Source of the DNA: a bacterium
Lineage (GTDB): Bacteria; JAUVQV01; DATDCY01
Reading direction: 5' to 3'
Assembly (NCBI GenBank): GCA_036524115.1
Contig: DATDCY010000335.1
Location: 1 to 49,938 of the forward strand
Length of the DNA: 49,938 nt
In this document: positions 43,149 to 49,938 of the stretch, piece after piece
Position numbering within the stretch: the first letter of the stretch is position 1
Layout of the letters: every line of letters begins with the position of its first letter
The notes under the pieces: model-generated
The model's input: only the letters and a program-made list of their open reading frames with translations
Databases searched by the model: none
Told to the model about the DNA's origin: nothing
Translations under genes and position numbers: made by a program

Positions 43149-43592
43149 TCAATCTGAGACAACAACGAACTTTATCATCTCGTTGTTGGCATCAAGAACC
43201 TTGATCTTGTGCTTCTTGAAGCCGATGATCGGTGAACTTGCGAGATCATAGGTTAGTGTCTGAAAGAACGCCGGCCTAGCTAACTCGCCAGAGGACTCGC
43301 CGGTGAACTCACGGTACGTCAGTGTTATCACGGACCCCGACCGTCCTGTGTAGATAAGTTCATCACTCCCGGTGACCTCATCTGTGACGTATGGCTTCGT
43401 TCCATCTTTGTAGAAGTACGTAAACTTGTCCACCTCTGAGATCATTGGGGCGCCGACACCGGCCGAGTATGGTCGATCGATTTCATAGAGTCTGATCCTT
43501 GTCGAACCCTCGGAGTAGCCGCGCCCACAGCCCACGGACGCGCTGAGGAGCGCAAGCAGCAGAACACACGCCGCGAACTTGTCCAGCCTCAT
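43149..43592 (-). CDS. Hypothetical lipoprotein
   Basis: 147 residues with a lipoprotein signal (FAACVLLLALLSASVGC, Cys22). The mature part is beta-rich (DEVTGSDELIYTGRSGSVIT, LTYREFTGESSGELARPAFF) and ends in IKVLDANNEMIKFVVVSD. No family recognised. GC is well below the flanking genes and codon use differs, which suggests recent acquisition. GGAGGAAGG sits ideally before the ATG, so it is probably expressed. Confidence 0.7.
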   Translation of the reverse strand: MRLDKFAACVLLLALLSASVGCGRGYSEGSTRIRLYEIDRPYSAGVGAPMISEVDKFTYFYKDGTKPYVTDEVTGSDELIYTGRSGSVITLTYREFTGESSGELARPAFFQTLTYDLASSPIIGFKKHKIKVLDANNEMIKFVVVSD

Positions 43593-43643
43593 CGTCCTTC
43601 CTCCTGGATGCCGCCCTTATGTCCTGACGCCGCCTTCGACCGC

Positions 43644-43662
43644 GTTGGGCCCTTGCCCCAAC
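43644..43662 (-). terminator. Small hairpin after tupC
   Basis: GTTGGG (43644-43649) and CCCAAC (43657-43662) form a 6-bp stem about 120 bp past the tupC stop. It is short and lacks a U-run; listed only as a possible transcript end. Confidence 0.2.
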
Positions 43663-43782
43663 ACGGTGGTGTACAGTAAGCGGTCGCACCCTAGCACTCT
43701 GGCTGCTAGCCGACAAGACGACGTCCCGCGCATGGTCATCGCGCGCGATGGCCCAGCGAACGGTCCGCGTTCACCAGGCGCC

Positions 43783-44922
43783 TCATCCCCCGGGAATCAC
43801 GTAGAGATCCGCGGGGCGCAACCCCACCCGGACCGTCAGCCCCGGCTCGAGCGCCAGAGCGCGGGTCACCTGGCCGGGCACCGCGGCGACGATCGGCACG
43901 CCGCAGTCGATGGTCGCCTTCAGGAGCGGCCCCTGCGGGACAGTCTTGACGACCCGGCCGGTGAGATGGTTCCCCGACCACGAGCCGCCCCCCTCGCCCA
44001 CCGCGGTGACGACAAGGTCCTCGGGGCGCACGCAGAGCAGGCCGGACGCGCCGTCCGCCAGGCCCGGCGCCACCCCGCCGACCTCGAACACCGCCGGCCC
44101 GGCGTCGTCTCCGGCTCCCGCGCCGCCGCGCTCAAGCACCGCACAGAGGCCGCCCCGCGAAGGCCCGAGCGTCATCCTCACCGGCAGCAGGTTCTCCACA
44201 CCGACGAAGGCCGCGACAAACGCGTCCGCCGGACGGCGCAGGACCTCGTCTGCGGCGCCAACCTGGCGCAGGCGCCCGCAGTCGAGCACGGCCACGCGGT
44301 CGGCGATGCGCTGCGCCTCGATCCGGTCGTGCGTCGCGAAGATGGTGGTCGTGCCCGTCTCGCGCAGCGTGTGGGCCAGGTCCTCCAGCAGCCCCTCGCG
44401 CGAGAGCGGATCGAGGGCCGCGAAGGGCTCGTCGAGCAGCAGGACCTCCGGCGTCACGGCCATGGCCCGCGCCAGGCTCGTGCGCTGCGCCTCGCCGCCC
44501 GAGAGCGTCCGCGCCGAGCGCGACGCGAGGTGCTCCACGCGGAAGCGCTCCAGGTTCTCGCGGACGCGGCGATCGATCTCCGCCTTGTCCAGACCGCGCA
44601 GCCGCAGGCCCGAGGCGACGTTCCCGAACACCGTCGTGTCGAAGAGCAGCGGCTCCTGGAAGACCATCGCGACCCGCCGGCGGAAGGCGAGCGCGGCGGC
44701 GCCGCCGGGGACGCGCTCGCCGCGAAAGCGCAGCTCGCCCGCGGCCGGCGCCTCGATCCCCGAGAGCGCCAGCAGCAGCGTGCTCTTGCCGGCGCCGTTG
44801 GGGCCGATCAGCGAGAGGGTCTCGCCGGCGGCGACGGCCAGCTCCCGGACGTCGAGCAGGTCGGCGCCGCCCTTGCGCACGCGCAGGCCGCGCACCTCCA
44901 GCAGCGGCGCGCCGGCGTTCAC
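43783..44922 (-). CDS. tupC: Tungstate/molybdate-type ABC ATPase with TOBE domain
   Basis: 379 residues. ATPase core with Walker A GPNGAGKSTL, signature LSGGEAQRTSLARAM, Walker B VLLLDEPFAALD and switch His in FATHDRIEAQ. The C-terminal extension (LLCVRPEDLVVTAVGEGG, NHLTGRVVKTVPQGPLLKAT) is a TOBE-type oxyanion-binding domain. Context with TupA- and TupB-like genes points to tungstate. The GTG start overlaps the permease stop (GTGA). Confidence 0.85.
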   Translation of the reverse strand: MNAGAPLLEVRGLRVRKGGADLLDVRELAVAAGETLSLIGPNGAGKSTLLLALSGIEAPAAGELRFRGERVPGGAAALAFRRRVAMVFQEPLLFDTTVFGNVASGLRLRGLDKAEIDRRVRENLERFRVEHLASRSARTLSGGEAQRTSLARAMAVTPEVLLLDEPFAALDPLSREGLLEDLAHTLRETGTTTIFATHDRIEAQRIADRVAVLDCGRLRQVGAADEVLRRPADAFVAAFVGVENLLPVRMTLGPSRGGLCAVLERGGAGAGDDAGPAVFEVGGVAPGLADGASGLLCVRPEDLVVTAVGEGGGSWSGNHLTGRVVKTVPQGPLLKATIDCGVPIVAAVPGQVTRALALEPGLTVRVGLRPADLYVIPGG

Positions 44923-45617
44923 CGCGGTCGCTCCCGCTGCTGGATGCGTGTCAACAGATAGTTCACGGCGAAGGTCAGCAGCAGCAGGATGACGCTGAGC
45001 GCGATCGCGACGTCGAAGTTGCCGCGACCCGTCTCCATGACGGTCGCGGTGGTCAGCACCCGCGTCTGCCCCTTGACGTTGCCGCCGACCATGATCGAGG
45101 CGCCGACCTCGGAGATCACGCCGCCGAATCCGGCCATGACAGCCGCCAGCAGCGGCAGCCTCGCCTCGCGCAGCAGCAGCCCGACCATCTGCCCGCGCGT
45201 CGCGCCGAGGGCGAGGATCTGCAGGCGCAGCTTCGGCGGGAGCTGCTGGATCGCGGCAAGGCTGATGCCCGTGACGATGGGCGTGGCGATCACCGCCTGC
45301 GCGATGATCATCGCCGCCGGCGTGTAGAGCAGGCCCAGCACCCCGAGCGGGCCGTTGCGCCAGAGGAGGATCGAGACGAAGAGGCCGACGACCACCGGCG
45401 GCAGGCCCATGCCGGTGTTCACGAGGCTGACGAGGACGCGCCGGCCTGGGAAGCGGGTGAGGGCGAGGGCGGTGCCGGCGGACACGCCGAGGACGAGGCT
45501 GATGAGGGTGGCGGTGCCGGAGATGCGCAGCGAGAGGAGGCAGATCCGCCAGACTTCGGCGTCGAGCCCGAAGATGAGGCCGAAGGCCTCGCGGATCCCC
45601 TCCCAGATCAGATCCAC
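44919..45617 (-). CDS. tupB: Tungstate-type ABC permease
   Basis: 232 residues with about five to six transmembrane segments and a coupling loop LQILALGATRGQMVGLLLRE. VNTGMGLPPVVVGLFVSILL and GGVISEVGASIMVGGNVKGQ are typical TupB stretches. GTG start, 3 bp after the tupA stop, so tightly coupled. Confidence 0.88.
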   Translation of the reverse strand: MDLIWEGIREAFGLIFGLDAEVWRICLLSLRISGTATLISLVLGVSAGTALALTRFPGRRVLVSLVNTGMGLPPVVVGLFVSILLWRNGPLGVLGLLYTPAAMIIAQAVIATPIVTGISLAAIQQLPPKLRLQILALGATRGQMVGLLLREARLPLLAAVMAGFGGVISEVGASIMVGGNVKGQTRVLTTATVMETGRGNFDVAIALSVILLLLTFAVNYLLTRIQQRERPR

Positions 45618-45620
45618 ACG

Positions 45621-46451
45621 CTATTCCCCCTTGCCCGCGTCCGGGAAGAACAGCGGCGCCCCGAACTTCTCGACGCCGAAGCCGCCGATGGTCTTCTGCG
45701 CGTCGGCCGCGACCACGAAGTCCGCAAAGGCCTTCGCGCCGGCGGCGTTGACCTTGGGCCACTTCGCCTGGCTGACCTCGATGACGTGGTAGACGTTGAG
45801 CAGGCCCTTGTCGCCCTCGACGAGGACCTCGAGCGCGAGGTTCTTCTTCAGCGCGAGGTAGGTGCCGCGGTCCGCGAGCGTGTAGAAGCCCTTCTCCGAG
45901 GCGACGTTCAGCGTCTGGCCCATGCCGAGGCCGGTCTGCTGGTACCAGGACTGGCCCTCCGGCACCACGCCGGCGGCCTTCCACAGGGTCAACTCCTTCG
46001 CGTTCGTCCCCGACTTGTCGCCGCGCGAGATGAAGGTGCCGCCGTTGGCGCCGACCGCCTTGAAGGCCTCCGCTGAGTTCGTCATCCCCTTGATCTTGGC
46101 GGGGTCCGCCGCCGGGCCGACGACCACGAAGTCGTTGTGCATGACGGGCAGCCGCCGCGTGCCGAAGCCCTCGTCCATGAACTTCTTCTCGGCGTCCGGC
46201 GAGTGCACGAGCAGCACGTCGGCCTCGCCCTTCCGGCCCATGGTCATCGCCTGGCCGGAGCCGACGGCGATCGTCTTGACCAGGTAGCCCGAGGCCTTCT
46301 CGAACTGCGGCACGAGCACGTCGAGCAGGCCGGTGTCCTGGGTGCTCGTGGTCGTCGCGAGGATCAGGTTCTTCTCCTGGGCAAACGCGGGGCTCGCGGC
46401 GATCAGCGCGACAATGCCCAGTGTCCGGAGAATCTTCGCGCCCAGATTCAT
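45621..46451 (-). CDS. tupA: Tungstate-binding periplasmic protein
   Basis: 276 residues with a Sec signal peptide ending at FAQ. The mature N-terminus LILATTTSTQDTGLLDVLVP carries the TTTS motif used by TupA to hold the oxyanion, and ADVLLVHSPDAEKKFMDEGF, FISRGDKSGTNAKELTLWK and GLGMGQTLNVASEKGFYTL are also family features. AGAGGAG precedes the ATG. High tungstate affinity is typical of the family; vanadate or molybdate cannot be fully excluded. Confidence 0.9.
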   Translation of the reverse strand: MNLGAKILRTLGIVALIAASPAFAQEKNLILATTTSTQDTGLLDVLVPQFEKASGYLVKTIAVGSGQAMTMGRKGEADVLLVHSPDAEKKFMDEGFGTRRLPVMHNDFVVVGPAADPAKIKGMTNSAEAFKAVGANGGTFISRGDKSGTNAKELTLWKAAGVVPEGQSWYQQTGLGMGQTLNVASEKGFYTLADRGTYLALKKNLALEVLVEGDKGLLNVYHVIEVSQAKWPKVNAAGAKAFADFVVAADAQKTIGGFGVEKFGAPLFFPDAGKGE

Positions 46452-46499
46452 GATCGTGGCTCCTCTTCCGCGGCGGGGACGACTGCGGCCGTGCGCCGG

Positions 46500-47420
46500 C
46501 TACGGCGCCGCGTAGACGATCTTCCCGGCGTCGCGGAAGTCGTAGTGCCCGAGGTTCGAAACGCGCCGGCGGAAGTCCTGATCGTGCAGCGCCTCGAGGA
46601 TCGCCTGCACGCCGGGGCCGAAGTAGGCGTCCTTCGTGGTCACCAGGTCGAAGCGCTCCTGGACGACCTGGATGAACTCGAGGCCGAGCATCCGGGCGAC
46701 GGACCCCGACGCCAGCCCCGTGTCGGCCTCCCCCGAGAGCACGGCGAGCCCGACCTCGTAGTGCGTCGCCGCCTCGCGGCCGTAGCCCGTCACGGCGGAC
46801 GGCGCGATCGCCAGCTCGTCCAGCCGCCGATCCAGCAACAGGCGCGTCCCCGCGCCGGCCTGCCGGTTGATGAGGCGCACCCCGGGGCGCCCCAGGTCCT
46901 CGAAGCCGCGGATCGCGTGCGGGTTGCCCGACGCCGTGACGAACCCGAGGTCGCGCCAGAGCAGGTTCGCCACGACGGCCGGCGCCGCGGTCACGGTGCG
47001 CTTGACGTGCGGCACGTTGTACTCCCCGGTCGCCGGGTCGACGAGATGGCTCCATGCCAGGTCCGTGTGGCCGAGGTTGAGCATGCGCAGCCCCTCGGAG
47101 CTGCCGGTCGCCGCGGAGAAAAGCACGATGCCGGTGCGCCGCGACGCCAGGTGACTCTGAAGGATGTCCAGCACCGGGTCGTGGCTCCCGGCAGCGAGCA
47201 GCACGCCCTCGATGTGCTTCCCGCGCTCGCGCGCCTTCGCCAGCCCCTCCATCGCGTTCTTCTCGATCCACTCATCGAGCAGCCGCCGCGGGAAGAGCCA
47301 CTTGCCGGTCACCCGCGAGGCCGGGAGCTTGCCTGCCTTCACGAGGGCATAGATCTGCTTCTCGTGGATGCCGAGAAGCTCGGCCGTCTCCCGGGTGCTC
47401 AGGAAGCTGTCGGGCACCAC
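46500..47420 (-). CDS. HTH regulator fused to oxyanion-binding PBP-like domain
   Basis: 306 residues. Residues about 5-52 form an excisionase/MerR-type helix-turn-helix (FLSTRETAELLGIHEKQIYA, LPASRVTGKWLFPRRLLDEW). Residues about 70-300 form a periplasmic-binding-protein-like domain without signal peptide (VLLAAGSHDPVLDILQSHL, RLINRQAGAGTRLLLDRRLD, ATHYEVGLAVLSGEADTGLA). This COG1910-like fusion is found next to molybdate or tungstate transporters and probably senses the oxyanion in the cytoplasm. It heads the tup operon (48 bp to tupA). GTG start. Confidence 0.82.
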   Translation of the reverse strand: MVPDSFLSTRETAELLGIHEKQIYALVKAGKLPASRVTGKWLFPRRLLDEWIEKNAMEGLAKARERGKHIEGVLLAAGSHDPVLDILQSHLASRRTGIVLFSAATGSSEGLRMLNLGHTDLAWSHLVDPATGEYNVPHVKRTVTAAPAVVANLLWRDLGFVTASGNPHAIRGFEDLGRPGVRLINRQAGAGTRLLLDRRLDELAIAPSAVTGYGREAATHYEVGLAVLSGEADTGLASGSVARMLGLEFIQVVQERFDLVTTKDAYFGPGVQAILEALHDQDFRRRVSNLGHYDFRDAGKIVYAAP

Positions 47421-47441
47421 AATCCCCCAGAATATTACTTG

Positions 47442-47454
47442 GAATTACTAATTC
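47442..47454. promoter_or_regulatory. Candidate operator in tup/sulfatase divergent region
   Basis: GAATTACTAATTC is a dyad with a single central base. It lies in the AT-rich 145-bp gap between the divergent regulator and sulfatase-type genes, about 22 bp upstream of the regulator start. It is a plausible site for the HTH-PBP regulator or part of a promoter. Confidence 0.4.
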
Positions 47455-47565
47455 TTACCACGGACTCCAATAACATACAGGCGCGCTTGCGGTCAATGAC
47501 TGCAAGTCAGTCAATAGATCCGGCCCACTTCTTGACGCCCGCCCCCTTCCGCCGATAATGCGTGG

Positions 47566-49626
47566 GTGATCCGCCGCCTGATCGATGCGATCCCCCGCCC
47601 CGTGCGACTGTTCGTCCTGGTCGCCGCGGCCGATGTCGCCCTCTTCTCGCTGCTGCGCCTCGTGTTCGCGGCCGTGTTCCGGGCCGAGTTTGCCGCCCTG
47701 CCCGCCGGCGTCGCCGCCCGGGCGCTCTGGCTCGGGGTGCGCTTCGACGCGCGGCTCGCGGTCCTCGTCGCCCTGCCGGTGCTCGCGCTCGGCGGCTTGG
47801 GACCACTATCCCTCTTCGCGCCCGCAGCCTCCGGCACCCCGCGGACCGGCGCGCGGCGCGGGTGGGCCTGGTATCTGGCGGCGACGCACCTCGCGCTGCT
47901 CTTCGTCTACCTCGTCGACATCGGCCACTACGCCTTCGCCGCGAGCCGGGTCAACGTCACCATCCTGCAGTTCCTCTACAACCTCGACACCTCGGCGCGG
48001 ATGGTCTGGGAGACGTACCCTGTGGTGCGCGGGGCCATCGCGCTGGCGTTCGCTGCGTGGGGGATCTTCCGCGTCGCGGACGCGGCGCTCGCCCGGGCCG
48101 CGCGCTGGGACCCGGCCGGCGCGGGACGCCTGCACCGCGCCCTGGCGACGGCCGCCGTCGTCGCGCTGGCCGCCGGCGCGGTCTACGGCAAGATCTCCTG
48201 GTACCCGCTGCGCTGGTCGGACGCGCACTTTTCGACCAACACCTTCGCCGCGGATCTCGCGCACAACCCGGTCCTCTATTTCGCCGAGACGGCGGGCAAG
48301 CGCCCGGCGGCCTACGACCTCGCGAAGGTGCGCGAGGCGCGGCCGCTGGTCGGGCGCTTTCTCGGCATCGACGACGGGGCCGACCCGGCACGTCTCTCCG
48401 TCGCGCGCCCCGGCGTCCCGCTGGGCGCCCCCGCGCGCCGGCCCAACGTGGTGATCGTGCTGCTCGAGTCCTTCGCCGCCTACAAGACCGGCGCCTTCGG
48501 CAACCCGCTCGACCCGACGCCGCGCTTCGACGCGCTGGCCCGCGAGGGGACGCTCTACACGCGCTTTTTCACGCCGACGTGGGGCACGGCGCGCTCGGTG
48601 TGGGCCACGGTGACGGGCCTGCCCGACGTCGAGCCGCAGCTGACCGCGACGCGCAACCCGCTCATCGTCTCGCAGCACACGATCCTCAACGACTTCGCCG
48701 GCTACGAGAAGCTCTACTTCCTCGGCGGGAGCCTCAACTGGGCGAACATCCGCGGGCTGCTCGCGGCGAACGTCGACGGGCTGCGCATCCACGAGGAGGG
48801 GAGCTACAGCGCGCCGCGCGTGGACGTCTGGGGGATCTCGGATCTCGACCTCTTCGCGGAGGCCAACCGCGTCTTCTCCGCCACGCCGCGGCCCTTCGTG
48901 GCGATCGTGCAGACCTCGGGGAGCCACCGCCCCTACACCATCCCGGCGAACCGCGGCGGCTTCGAGACGCGGCCGGTCGCCGACGCCGAGGCGCGGCGCA
49001 ACGGCTTCGTCTCAGCGGCCGAGTACAACGCGTTCCGCTTCCTCGACCACGCGCTGGGCGCCTTCGTGGACGGCGCCCGCCGCGAGCCGTGGTTCGCCGA
49101 CACGATCTTCCTCTTCTACGGCGACCATGGCCTGCCCGCGAGCGCGCCGCACATCCCGGCCGGCGACGCGGCGGCGGACCTGACGCACTTCCACGTGCCG
49201 CTGCTGATCTGGAGTCCGGGGCTCGTCCCCGGGGGCCGGCGCGTCGACACGGTCGCGAGCGAACTGGACGTGCTGCCGACGGCGGCCTCCCTCGCGGGCG
49301 TCCCCTACCTCAACACCGGGCTCGGGCGCGACCTGCTCGATCCGGCGTTCGACGCCATGCGCTTTGCCTTCACGGCCGGCGACCAGGGGTCGAGCCCCAA
49401 GCTCGGCCTCGTCGGGCCGGAGCGCGCGTTCGGCATGTTCGGCAACGGCACCGGTCGGAGGCTCGTCGCGCTCGGCGGCGCCCAGGCCGGCGCGGACGTG
49501 CTCGCGCGCGAGCCCGAGACCGCGACGCGGATGGAGGCGCTCTGCCGCGCGCTCTACGAGACGGCCCGCTACCTGCCGTACGCGGGCTCGCGGGGCGCGG
49601 AGCACAAGGACACCGTCAGCCGCTGA
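47566..49626 (+). CDS. Membrane sulfatase-fold transferase (LTA synthase/phosphoethanolamine transferase-like)
   Basis: 686 residues: four to five N-terminal transmembrane segments (to about residue 215), then an alkaline-phosphatase-fold domain. Metal and catalytic landmarks are NVVIVLLESFAAYKTGAFGN, TPTWGTARSVWATVTGLP with a candidate Thr nucleophile, SGSHRPYTI and FLFYGDHGLPAS. The architecture matches LTA synthase-like and phosphoglycerol/phosphoethanolamine transferases that decorate envelope glycans or lipids. A sulfatase Cys/Ser maturation motif (CxPxR) is absent, so it is not a true sulfatase. GTG start. Confidence 0.85.
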   Translation: MIRRLIDAIPRPVRLFVLVAAADVALFSLLRLVFAAVFRAEFAALPAGVAARALWLGVRFDARLAVLVALPVLALGGLGPLSLFAPAASGTPRTGARRGWAWYLAATHLALLFVYLVDIGHYAFAASRVNVTILQFLYNLDTSARMVWETYPVVRGAIALAFAAWGIFRVADAALARAARWDPAGAGRLHRALATAAVVALAAGAVYGKISWYPLRWSDAHFSTNTFAADLAHNPVLYFAETAGKRPAAYDLAKVREARPLVGRFLGIDDGADPARLSVARPGVPLGAPARRPNVVIVLLESFAAYKTGAFGNPLDPTPRFDALAREGTLYTRFFTPTWGTARSVWATVTGLPDVEPQLTATRNPLIVSQHTILNDFAGYEKLYFLGGSLNWANIRGLLAANVDGLRIHEEGSYSAPRVDVWGISDLDLFAEANRVFSATPRPFVAIVQTSGSHRPYTIPANRGGFETRPVADAEARRNGFVSAAEYNAFRFLDHALGAFVDGARREPWFADTIFLFYGDHGLPASAPHIPAGDAAADLTHFHVPLLIWSPGLVPGGRRVDTVASELDVLPTAASLAGVPYLNTGLGRDLLDPAFDAMRFAFTAGDQGSSPKLGLVGPERAFGMFGNGTGRRLVALGGAQAGADVLAREPETATRMEALCRALYETARYLPYAGSRGAEHKDTVSR

Positions 49627-49668
49627 GGTCTACCGTGCGGCGCGATCGCGGCCGTCCCCGCCGCCGGG

Positions 49669-49938
49669 TCACGGCCCCGCCAGCAGCTCCCGCGCCGCCG
49701 CCAGCACCTGCGCGGGGGCGATGTCGTCGAGGCAGGCGCGGTGCCCGCGCGGGCAGCGCGTGCCGCCGTGGACACTGCACGGACGGCAGGGCCGATCGCG
49801 GCTGACGACGCGCACGCGCTCGCCGCGCGGCGCGAAGCCGAACGCCTCGTGGGTCGGGCCGAAGAGCGCCACGACGGGAGCCCCCACCGCGGCGGCGATG
49901 TGGGCGGGACCGGAGTCGTTGGCGATCACGATCCCCGC
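49669..49938 (-). CDS. Glycosyltransferase family 9 (ADP-heptose:LPS heptosyltransferase-like), 5' end outside window
   Basis: The last about 89 codons are present. The segment VIANDSGPAHIAAAVGAPVV is the GT9 donor-binding signature of WaaC/WaaF-type enzymes, followed by LFGPTHEAFGFAPRGERVRV and a Cys-rich segment CRPCSVHGGTRCPRGHRACL common in this family. The frame runs to the window edge. It converges with the sulfatase-type gene, both fitting cell-envelope assembly. Confidence 0.88.
   Translation of the reverse strand, partial: AGIVIANDSGPAHIAAAVGAPVVALFGPTHEAFGFAPRGERVRVVSRDRPCRPCSVHGGTRCPRGHRACLDDIAPAQVLAAARELLAGP

Noticed and set aside
43783-47271. Apparent 1162-codon fusion ending in TupC
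   Set aside because: Upstream part is off-frame reading of the regulator, tupA and tupB; the real tupC start is the GTG at 44922.

Overview
The window is high-GC (about 70% over most of its length) and gene-dense. It comes from a Gram-negative, probably strictly anaerobic bacterium. Gram-negative signs are an Mla-type lipid transporter, an RND pump with outer-membrane channel, lipoproteins and an ADP-heptose:LPS heptosyltransferase-like gene. Anaerobic signs are corrinoid methyltransferases, an Hdr-like iron-sulfur protein, tungstate uptake and an oxygen-independent class II ribonucleotide reductase. Desulfobacterota (deltaproteobacteria) or a related lineage would fit, but nothing here fixes the taxon.

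Left part (1-4034, minus strand): a 3'-truncated TPR multi-pass membrane protein in lower-GC DNA, an FAD-dependent oxidoreductase and a CobW-type metallochaperone GTPase.

Centre of interest (4422-15318, plus strand): a corrinoid-dependent methyl-transfer cluster. In order it encodes a degenerate receiver-like protein, a UroD/MtaA-type methyltransferase, a CMD-family protein, an MtrH-type methyltransferase, a second UroD-type methyltransferase, a B12-binding corrinoid protein, a short QueG-like Fe-S protein, a RACE-type reductive corrinoid activator, a three-gene SsuABC/TauABC-like importer and a small DUF6951-like protein. The set resembles an acetogen O-demethylase (MtvABC type) with two candidate substrate methyltransferases, its own reactivase and its own importer. 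The substrate is unknown. A 707-bp non-coding stretch follows, framed by near-perfect 47-bp inverted repeats and packed with hairpins. Next come a NarI-like cytochrome b and an HdrD-like Fe-S protein that could form a membrane electron-transfer pair.

17914-22306 (minus): an Mla/MCE lipid-transport operon (permease with STAS domain, ATPase, MCE protein, auxiliary lipoprotein) and a hypothetical protein. 22554-25925 (plus): nrdJ, interrupted by a 374-residue LAGLIDADG intein whose +1 residue is the catalytic cysteine. 25952-29402 (plus): a lower-GC accessory island with an SDH-family Ser protease, a truncated hsdM, a NucS-like nuclease, and an HTH-nucleotidyltransferase/HEPN pair preceded by a perfect palindromic operator.

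29406-35058: rsgA, a DUF71 ATPase, a DUF362 protein, a Cys-less CMD protein, an aldo/keto-reductase-like protein and a GT-C-like membrane protein. 35110-43020 (minus): a tetR-MFP-RND-OMF-MFS efflux operon with a 16-bp palindromic operator. 43149-43592: a low-GC lipoprotein gene. 43783-47420 (minus): a tungstate-type ABC operon (regulator, tupA, tupB, tupC). 47566-49626 (plus): a membrane sulfatase-fold transferase. The right edge carries the 3' part of a heptosyltransferase gene.
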